Assembly (NCBI RefSeq): GCF_000281065.1 | Contig: NZ_AKKK01000013.1 | Span: 1 to 64,000, forward strand | Direction of reading: 5' to 3' | Length of the DNA stretch: 64,000 nt | From: Arthrobacter sp. M2012083 | Lineage (GTDB): Bacteria > Actinomycetota > Actinomycetes > Actinomycetales > Micrococcaceae | Shown: piece by piece, positions 54,815-64,000 of the stretch | Layout: each line of letters starts with the position of its first letter | Position numbering within the stretch: the stretch's first letter is position 1 | Notes under the pieces: generated by a model | What the model was told of the DNA's origin: nothing | The model's input: only the letters and a program-made list of their open reading frames with translations | Databases searched by the model: none | Position numbers and translations under genes: made by a program

Positions 54815-55672
54815 CTAGACCTCCTGCGCAAAGTGGCCCTCAAGTCGTCGGAAGACGAGTTGGCCGATGATAAGGAACAGGGCTGCCATGCCGAGACCAA
54901 TCAATCCCGTCCACATGAGGTGCGGTGGCAGCTCGACCGGGCGGTCAACGGTGGGATACCAGAAAGCCCAGTGGAACAATTCGACAGCGACGGTTATCGG
55001 GTTGAGCTGATAGATGACCAACACCCAGGGGGGCGCCAGACGGCGGATCATGGTCCAGTCATAGAGCACCGGCGACGTCCACGTCACGATCATCATCAAC
55101 ATATCCACGATATTTTCGGCGTCGCGGAAGAAGACATTGATGGCGCCCGCCAACAGGCCCAAACCCGTTGCCGTAACTGCCACAATGACGAAGCCCAAAG
55201 CAGCTCCAATAAGCTGCATGACGTCCGGTTTCCACCCGCTCAGCAGCGCAGCTGCCAACAAGACCACAAGTTGTGGGAGGAAATGAACTGCTGCCACCCA
55301 CACTGACGCAACGGGAAACAGCTCCCTCGGCAGGTAGATCTTTTTAACCAAGGCAGCGTTCGACACGATGGATCTCGTGGCATTCGAAAACGCTTCGGAG
55401 AAAAAGTTGATGACGATGACGCCGGAGAACATGTACAACGCGTAATTGGGAATCTGATCCCCCACGCGCAGGACAATTCCCAAGGCGAAGAACAGCACAA
55501 CGTACTGAACCAACGGCTTGACGTAGGACCAGGCAAGGCCGAGGACGGACCCCCGGTACCTTACACGGAGTTCCTTACGGACTATCAGTTTGAGGAGGTA
55601 TCGGCGCCGGTAAACGTCCAGCAGCCCGGCACCAACCCCAGGAACAGCATAAGTATCTGTGGAAGTCGTCAT
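54815..55672 (-). CDS. Polysaccharide ABC exporter permease (Wzm-like)
   Basis: The 285-residue membrane protein has about six hydrophobic segments and the ABC-2 permease patterns RYRGSVLGLAWSYVKPL and FSEAFSNATRSIVSNAALVKKIYLP (landmarks LGLAWSYVKPL and LVKKIYLPRELFP). The ATG at 55672 begins two bases after the stop of the glfT2-like gene, so I used it instead of one 42 bases upstream. It is the channel that carries the galactofuranose-containing polymer. Confidence 0.87.
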   Translation of the reverse strand: MTTSTDTYAVPGVGAGLLDVYRRRYLLKLIVRKELRVRYRGSVLGLAWSYVKPLVQYVVLFFALGIVLRVGDQIPNYALYMFSGVIVINFFSEAFSNATRSIVSNAALVKKIYLPRELFPVASVWVAAVHFLPQLVVLLAAALLSGWKPDVMQLIGAALGFVIVAVTATGLGLLAGAINVFFRDAENIVDMLMMIVTWTSPVLYDWTMIRRLAPPWVLVIYQLNPITVAVELFHWAFWYPTVDRPVELPPHLMWTGLIGLGMAALFLIIGQLVFRRLEGHFAQEV

Positions 55673-55674
55673 TG

Positions 55675-58913
<3,239 letters not shown>

Positions 58914-58984
58914 TCAAGGCTACCCGACGTTGCGATCGTTCCCCGATTCGGCGCCGCATGGCAGCGGGGCAGTATTTGTTCCGG

Positions 58985-59026
58985 AAAAACGAACGGGAGG
59001 CCTGGCCCACAGCCAGCCTCCCGTTC
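58985..59026 (-). terminator. Terminator after the acetamido-sugar operon
   Basis: On the minus strand GAACGGGAGGC pairs with GCCTCCCGTTC around a 14-base loop and is followed by GTTTTT. It lies after the Gfo/Idh gene and before glf. Confidence 0.85.
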
Positions 59027-59048
59027 AATACTGCAAAAAGAACAATGC

Positions 59049-60035
59049 CTAGAGCGAGATCACGGAGCCTGTCCCTGCGGACTCGAGCACTGCTTCGGCA
59101 ACGCGGAGGGTCTCAAGCCCCTCCGCCATTGTGACAATGTTCATGGACTTTCCGAGTACAGCATCACGGAAGGCCTCGTGTTCCATCTTCAGCGGTTCGC
59201 GCTTTGCCAGGGCAAAGCGCGTGGATGACCCCTCCGACACGCCACGGAATGCCGCAATGGAATCCCAGTCCGTCTGGAAAGTGCCATTTTCAATGAACGT
59301 CAGATCAGCCGAGATAGTGTCCGCGATGTATGCTCCGCGTTCACCCAGAACAACGGTGGTGCGCTCCTTCATGGGGGACAACCAGTTGACGATGTGGTTG
59401 GTGACTACGCCGCTCTTGAGGTGGCCGATTGCCGTGACCATGTCCTCGTGCTCGCGCCCGCTCCGGGAGGTGGTGTGCGCAACTACATTCACGAAATTGC
59501 TCTGTGCGAGCCATGCAGTGAGGTCGATGTCGTGAGTTGCGAGGTCTTTGACCACGCCAACATCCGCAATGCGGGAAGGGAATGGCCCCTGGCGGCGGGT
59601 CGAGATCTGGTAAACCTCTCCGAGGTCGCCGTTGCCGAGCCGTTCGCGGAGGCTTTGCAATGACGGGTTGAAGCGCTCGATGTGGCCTACCGCCCCGATC
59701 AATCCCCGCGAGTCGAACGCTTCGGCGATCCTGCGGCCCGAAACGGAGTCGTTGGCAATGGGCTTTTCCACCAGGCAGTGCACGCCGGCTTCAGCCAACC
59801 GCAGAGCCACTTCCTCATGAAGCACGGTTGGCACAGCAGCTACGGCCATGTCGATGCCCTGCTCGATGAGCTGTTCAACCGAACTGCACACCTCGAGGCC
59901 GCTGGCTACGTTGTGAGGGTCACCGAAGGAGTCAGCGACGGCAACGAGGTCCACGCCTTCCAGCTCACGAATAACACGGGCGTGGTGGCGGCCCATCATC
60001 CCCAGTCCGATGAGGCCTGCACGCAGATTTGCCAC
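59049..60035 (-). CDS. Gfo/Idh/MocA oxidoreductase (WbpB/WlbA-type)
   Basis: The 328-residue protein has the Rossmann motif GLIGLGMMGRHHARV at residue 6 and the EKP motif (VEKPIAND). In the wbp pathway this oxidoreductase makes the 3-keto sugar that the neighbouring aminotransferase uses. The order WbpD-WbpE-WbpB is the evidence for this role. The start is GTG and shares one base with the stop of the aminotransferase gene. It is about the right length for WlbA. Confidence 0.83.
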   Translation of the reverse strand: MANLRAGLIGLGMMGRHHARVIRELEGVDLVAVADSFGDPHNVASGLEVCSSVEQLIEQGIDMAVAAVPTVLHEEVALRLAEAGVHCLVEKPIANDSVSGRRIAEAFDSRGLIGAVGHIERFNPSLQSLRERLGNGDLGEVYQISTRRQGPFPSRIADVGVVKDLATHDIDLTAWLAQSNFVNVVAHTTSRSGREHEDMVTAIGHLKSGVVTNHIVNWLSPMKERTTVVLGERGAYIADTISADLTFIENGTFQTDWDSIAAFRGVSEGSSTRFALAKREPLKMEHEAFRDAVLGKSMNIVTMAEGLETLRVAEAVLESAGTGSVISL

Positions 60036-61126
60036 TAGCTTCCTGCCTTCGCAACGGCGTTGACCGCAGCCACGATGCGGTCCAGGTCGTCCTGGCTCAG
60101 CGACGGGTGAACAGGCAGCGACAATACGCTGGCCGCAGCTTCCTCTGTGACGGGGAGGTCATCAGAAGTCTGGAAAGGAGCCAAACGGTGGTTCGGGATG
60201 GGGTAGTACACGCCACAGCCCACGTTGTATTCCTCACGCAGAGCCTTGGCGAAACCGTCACGGTCCTCAGCAATGCGAATGGTGTACTGGTGGTACACGT
60301 GCTCGTAGCCTTCGGAGACCTTGGGAGTGACGACGCCTTCGATGTTTGCGTCGAAGAAGGCCGCGTTCTCCTGCCGGGTCTTGGTCCAGGCATTGATTTT
60401 GGTCAGCTGCACGCGGCCAATGGCAGCATGGATGTTGGTCATGCGGGCATTGAAACCGACAAGCTCATTTTCGTACTGGCGCTCCATGCCTTGGTTACGA
60501 AGCAACCGGAGCCGTCGCTCGACGTCGGCCAAACCGGTGCTGACCATGCCGCCTTCGCCGGACGTCATGTTCTTGGTGGGGTAGAGGCTGAACATTGCGA
60601 AGTCACCGAATGTACCCACCTTCCGACCGTTGACAGCCGCACCGTGTGCTTGGGCTGCATCTTCGAAAACCTTCACGCCGTGCTTCGTTGCGACTGCGCC
60701 GATGCCGTCCACGTCGAAGGGGTGGCCATAGAGGTGCACCGGCATGATGGCGGCCGTACGGTCCGTGATTTTTGATTCGACGGAGGCCGGATCAAGCGTG
60801 TAGTGGTCCAGGTCCACGTCAGCGAAGATGGGCGTCGCGCCCGTCAGAGCCACGGAGTTGGCCGTGGCGGCGAACGTAAACGACGGAACGATGACCTCGT
60901 CACCAGGACCAATACCAGCAGCCAACAGACCAAGGTGCAGGCCGGAAGTACCGGAGTTGACCGCTACGGCGGCCCGGCCGTCGAGGAGCACCTGAGAGAA
61001 CTCCTGCTCAAAGGACGCGACCTCCGAACCCTGTGCGAGTTGGCCGGAGGCCAAGACGGCCTCTACTGCCTTGCGCTCATCATCACCGATGATGGGCTTT
61101 GCGGGGGGGATGAATTCGGGGCTCAT
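60035..61126 (-). CDS. DegT/DnrJ/EryC1/StrS aminotransferase (WbpE/WlbC-type)
   Basis: The 363-residue PLP aminotransferase has NSGTSGLHLGLLAAGIGPGDEVIVP (landmark NSGTSGLHLGL), the internal FEDAAQAHGA and the lysine in FSLYPTKNMTSGEGG. It transfers an amino group to the 3-keto sugar nucleotide. Its ATG overlaps the preceding acetyltransferase stop by four bases. The neighbours with WbpB and WbpD activities define the likely substrate as a UDP-linked 2-acetamido-3-keto uronate. Confidence 0.85.
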   Translation of the reverse strand: MSPEFIPPAKPIIGDDERKAVEAVLASGQLAQGSEVASFEQEFSQVLLDGRAAVAVNSGTSGLHLGLLAAGIGPGDEVIVPSFTFAATANSVALTGATPIFADVDLDHYTLDPASVESKITDRTAAIMPVHLYGHPFDVDGIGAVATKHGVKVFEDAAQAHGAAVNGRKVGTFGDFAMFSLYPTKNMTSGEGGMVSTGLADVERRLRLLRNQGMERQYENELVGFNARMTNIHAAIGRVQLTKINAWTKTRQENAAFFDANIEGVVTPKVSEGYEHVYHQYTIRIAEDRDGFAKALREEYNVGCGVYYPIPNHRLAPFQTSDDLPVTEEAAASVLSLPVHPSLSQDDLDRIVAAVNAVAKAGS

Positions 61127-61713
61127 GCCTCTACCTCTCGAAGGGTCTCGTTCTGTTCAACATATGTGGCGCCGGTCTCCGGGCATACCCAGTTCTCGCC
61201 GCTGCGCTGCAGCGGGAAACCAGCTTTACCGACCCAACCATGGCGTTTGGCCGGCACTCCGACCATCAGGGCGAAATCAGGGACGTCTTTAGCCACCACA
61301 GCGCCTGCAGCCACTGTGGCCCATCGTCCGATGGTCACTGGGGCGACGCAGACGGCTCGGGCACCGATTGATGCGCCCTCCCGAATGGTGACGCCAACCG
61401 GCACCCAGTCGTGAGCGCTCTTTAGACCGCCGTCCGGGCTAACCGCCCGGGGGTAAGTGTCGTTCGTGAGTACTACGGCCGGGCCGATAAACACTCCGGC
61501 CTCCAGTACCGCGGGCTCGTAGACAAGAGCATAATTCTGAACTTTGCAGTTGTCCCCCATCTTGACCCCGGTGCCAATATAGGCTCCGCGTCCTACGATG
61601 CAATTGACACCCAATTCGGCCTGCTCGCGGACTTGGGCCAGATGCCAAATCTTTGATCCATCACCAATAATCGCCTTGTCTGAAACATCGGCGCTCTCCG
61701 CAACCACTATCAC
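61123..61713 (-). CDS. Left-handed beta-helix acetyltransferase (WbpD/WlbB-type)
   Basis: The 196-residue protein has hexapeptide repeats throughout (IIGDGSKIWH, GVNCIVGRGAYIGTGVKMGD in parts, IGARAVCVAPVTIG) and ends with a short zinc-less tail. It matches acetyltransferases that finish UDP-2,3-diacetamido-sugar synthesis. The GTG at 61713 is preceded by AGGAAGGA; upstream in-frame TTG 61749 and GTG 61740 give longer forms that lack a good site. It heads the operon. Confidence 0.83.
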   Translation of the reverse strand: MIVVAESADVSDKAIIGDGSKIWHLAQVREQAELGVNCIVGRGAYIGTGVKMGDNCKVQNYALVYEPAVLEAGVFIGPAVVLTNDTYPRAVSPDGGLKSAHDWVPVGVTIREGASIGARAVCVAPVTIGRWATVAAGAVVAKDVPDFALMVGVPAKRHGWVGKAGFPLQRSGENWVCPETGATYVEQNETLREVEA

Positions 61714-61818
61714 CGGTGAAGGTCCTTCCTCATTGAGCACACGCGACAACGAGATTCATCTTAGCTGAGACACCATGCCCCGGTGTCAAGGCGGTGTCTG
61801 CGTGAGCCTTGGGAAGAG

Positions 61819-61827
61819 TTATCCACA
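61819..61827 (+). promoter_or_regulatory. DnaA-box-like nonamer upstream of essC-like gene
   Basis: TTATCCACA, a perfect match to the DnaA box, lies in the 210-bp gap between the divergent wbpD-like and essC-like genes. It is one of two such sites in the window, both intergenic. Confidence 0.3.
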
Positions 61828-61923
61828 TATGGCAACACGGTCGCAGCGATTCAATTCGGAGGGCCGTAGCGTGATTCGTGTCAGCCCGAAGTTCAGTACC
61901 CGCCGGAATGCAGAGGAAGAGCC

Positions 61924-64000
61924 ATGGCCCTGGAGTGCACATTGGTCTGCGCCCCCGGATCCGCTGCGACAATGGGCCCGGAAGAACTCACCATCGCCGT
62001 CCCGGAAGGCACGTCCGGCGCCGACGTACAGCAACTTCTCAGTGAAACGCGGGGAACTGGCGTCCTCTCGGTGGCTGGACGGTTCTTGGCTACTCTCACG
62101 GTGGGAATACCGCCGCTCGTTTCAGGCGCAGTCATAGTGGACGGCGCTCCGCCGCATCGGGACACGAAGAACACGTCCATGCCCCTCATGTTGCTGGCCC
62201 ATTCAGGACCCGGTGCAGGCTCCGCCTTCCGGATTCAACGGGGCAAGTACTGCGTCGGCAGGGGTTCGGTCGATATTTCATTGCCGGATCCTGGGATGTC
62301 GAGGGAACAGGCTTTCTTGGAGGTTTCCAGCACGGCGCTGATGTTGAGGGCCGTCGAGGGATCGAATCAGGTTTTCGTGGATGGTCAGCCCGTTCGTCGA
62401 AAATTCATCACGTCGTCATCAATGGTGCAATGTGGGAACTCCACCTTCACCGTCGTCACGGACAGTGCTCCCCGTCCGGAGATTTCAGTTGATGCGGGTC
62501 GTTCGGTCGAGGTACCACTGGAAGTACCTCATGCCAGCCGCGCCGGAAACCGGCTGACAATGGCCTTGGCTGCCGGGCTGCCATTAATTGCCGGTATCGG
62601 TCTGGCTGTGGCCACAGGAATCTGGATGTACTTGGGATTTACAGCCATCTCGGCCATCAGCCTTCTTGTCCCCCTGATCGCTGGGCAAAAGGGCCGCCGG
62701 GAACGCAAGCTGGCCGTTGCGCGCGCGGTGCAACAAGACATTGAACGACGCCGACAGTGCTCGCCTTCAGCTGCAGAGCTGATTGTGGCAGCTGACCGCG
62801 CTTCCAAGGGAGGACAGCTGACCACGGAGCCCGCCGCGGACCACGCCGTTGTCGCCACAGCTGCGATGTCGCCGGCAGGGATCAACGGGACGACCGGGAT
62901 CAGCAGTCAGGGCTACGATGTGTGGCTCCGGCTCGGCACCACGCAGGCGTCAGCAAACATGCGCCTTGTTCCCGACGATCCCCAGTTCCGGCCGCCGTCC
63001 ATAGGCCGCGCGGCACTGACTTTGGATCCCAAACATGCCGTGGTGACACTCCGCGGGCATCCGGATCACACGGAGGCGTTGCTTCGCTTCGTGTTGATGC
63101 AACTAGCCAGTTTTTCCTGCTCGGCGGAAACGCCCGTCATTATTTTTGGCCGGCAGGGAAGATTGCCCTTGAGCGCCAGGTTCCTACCCCGGGTCACCCT
63201 CACCAGCACCTTGGCCACCGTCCTCGCAGCGCTTCAGCGCGCGAACGGCAAGCTGACTGGGATGGTCATCATGCTCGATGATCCAGCCAACGATCAAGAA
63301 TTCGTGTCCCGCCTCTTGAAGACTGCTCAAACCGCCGCGTGGCGGGTCATCAGGTGCTCCGTACAGTCCGAACTCCCCGGGGTCGTCATCGAAATATCGC
63401 CATCCGGAACAACAGGCTATCTGGAGACAGGCGGCGAGCGCCGGCACTTTATCCCGGATCTAGTGCCAGCCGAAGTTTTCGATAGGTTCTGCCGGAGGGT
63501 CCGGGGTACAGCCTTCGGTGAAGGACCTGGAATGAGCAACCCGATTCCGGAGGAATGTTCGCTCGCTTCCTTGCTTCCTTACGGGCAGCGCCGAGTGCTC
63601 CGTCGCTGGGCAGAGGCATCCAAGCAAGACGGCCTCACCGCCGTCTTGGGAAATGGCCACCGCGGGCAGTTGACCTTCGACTTCAAGCTCGACGGTCCGC
63701 ATCTGCTGGTGGCCGGAACCACTGGTTCCGGCAAGTCCGAACTTCTTCGGACCCTTGTGGCTTCCCTTGCGCTGACTGACTCACCCGATCGCACGACATT
63801 CTTGTTTTTCGATTTCAAGGGCGGATCCGGCTTGCGTCCGCTAGCGGGCCTACCTCACTGCGTCGGCCTGCTGACGGACCTCAGCAAGCATCATTTGGAC
63901 CGTGCTCTCGTTTCCCTGCGCGGGGAGATACGGCACCGCGAAGAGCTGTTCGCGGCGGCCAGCGTGTCAGATCTCGCCGAATATCGGCGACTGGCGTTGG
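61924..64000 (+). CDS. EssC/EccC-like FHA-FtsK/SpoIIIE ATPase, type VII secretion (5' part)
   Basis: The frame runs from ATG 61924 (GAGGAAG seven bases ahead) to the window edge without a stop, giving 692 codons of a larger gene. A beta-grasp-like start (residues 1-75) is followed by an FHA domain (about 98-182, GRGSVDISLPD and MSREQAF), two membrane helices (about 210-255), and the first FtsK/SpoIIIE ATPase with Walker A GTTGSGKSE near 598 and LFFDFKGG near 627. This layout is that of Firmicute EssC more than mycobacterial EccC. It should drive secretion of WXG100 proteins, which are not seen here. Confidence 0.87.
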   Translation, partial: MALECTLVCAPGSAATMGPEELTIAVPEGTSGADVQQLLSETRGTGVLSVAGRFLATLTVGIPPLVSGAVIVDGAPPHRDTKNTSMPLMLLAHSGPGAGSAFRIQRGKYCVGRGSVDISLPDPGMSREQAFLEVSSTALMLRAVEGSNQVFVDGQPVRRKFITSSSMVQCGNSTFTVVTDSAPRPEISVDAGRSVEVPLEVPHASRAGNRLTMALAAGLPLIAGIGLAVATGIWMYLGFTAISAISLLVPLIAGQKGRRERKLAVARAVQQDIERRRQCSPSAAELIVAADRASKGGQLTTEPAADHAVVATAAMSPAGINGTTGISSQGYDVWLRLGTTQASANMRLVPDDPQFRPPSIGRAALTLDPKHAVVTLRGHPDHTEALLRFVLMQLASFSCSAETPVIIFGRQGRLPLSARFLPRVTLTSTLATVLAALQRANGKLTGMVIMLDDPANDQEFVSRLLKTAQTAAWRVIRCSVQSELPGVVIEISPSGTTGYLETGGERRHFIPDLVPAEVFDRFCRRVRGTAFGEGPGMSNPIPEECSLASLLPYGQRRVLRRWAEASKQDGLTAVLGNGHRGQLTFDFKLDGPHLLVAGTTGSGKSELLRTLVASLALTDSPDRTTFLFFDFKGGSGLRPLAGLPHCVGLLTDLSKHHLDRALVSLRGEIRHREELFAAASVSDLAEYRRLAL

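Noticed and set aside
61819..61827. Replication origin based on DnaA boxes
   Set aside because: Only two isolated nonamers were noticed, far apart (40307 and 61819), without dnaA, dnaN or AT-rich clusters. Chance occurrence in 64 kb is likely.

Overview
The window reads as chromosome of a high-GC Gram-positive actinobacterium, most likely Arthrobacter or a close relative in the Micrococcaceae. Supporting marks are the fused E1/E2-type oxoglutarate decarboxylase (Kgd/OdhA), a SigR-RsrA thiol-stress pair, the actinobacterial SAM-IV riboswitch, the tiny ribosomal protein bL37, FtsEX with a RipC-like hydrolase, a UDP-galactofuranose locus and a Tad pilus locus. Gene packing is tight: stop/start overlaps of 1-4 bases are common. 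I saw no insertion sequence, prophage, CRISPR array or rRNA operon. The only structural RNA genes or elements seen are tmRNA and one riboswitch.

Region by region. 1-4.7 kb: the 3' end of the HrpA helicase gene, a HIT/alcohol dehydrogenase/sulfurtransferase operon, and a Cds1-like cysteine desulfhydrase. 4.7-8.9 kb: an MBL-fold hydrolase, then zinc homeostasis with zur facing znuB-znuC-znuA. 8.9-11.3 kb: two CNNM/CorC-type CBS proteins. 11.8-15.6 kb: kgd/odhA. 15.7-18.3 kb: a degenerate SGNH protein, an auto-regulated DUF4097-PadR pair with two palindromic operators, and the 24-residue bL37 gene. 18.3-23.5 kb: rsrA-sigR with an autoregulatory promoter, DoxX, and aroA-rsgA-hisN. 23.5-30 kb: a SAM-IV riboswitch driving a class-V aminotransferase, a methyltransferase, an MntR-like regulator, an MFS exporter, a CxxC protein and a cytosolic HtrA-like protease. 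29.9-35.4 kb: tmRNA, smpB, the FtsEX module with its M23 partner, and prfB. 35.4-40.3 kb: a compact Tad pilus locus.

40.5-49.5 kb is the accessory-looking part. It holds a secreted GH25 lysozyme with FG-GAP repeats, a ceramidase-like hydrolase, two diverged paralogous lipoproteins and a 1027-residue secreted FG-GAP protein. 49.7-61.7 kb encodes envelope polysaccharide work: a GT2 glycosyltransferase, an LPG-synthase-like membrane protein and a YfhO-like protein on one strand. On the other strand lie the UDP-2,3-diacetamido-sugar genes (wbpD/E/B type), glf, a GlfT2-like galactofuranosyltransferase and a Wzm/Wzt-type ABC exporter.

The last 2.1 kb contain the 5' part of an open, unterminated gene for an EssC/EccC-like FHA-FtsK/SpoIIIE ATPase, which suggests that a type VII secretion locus begins at the window edge. 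Together with the secreted FG-GAP proteins and the polysaccharide locus, the right third of the window is a cell-surface island.
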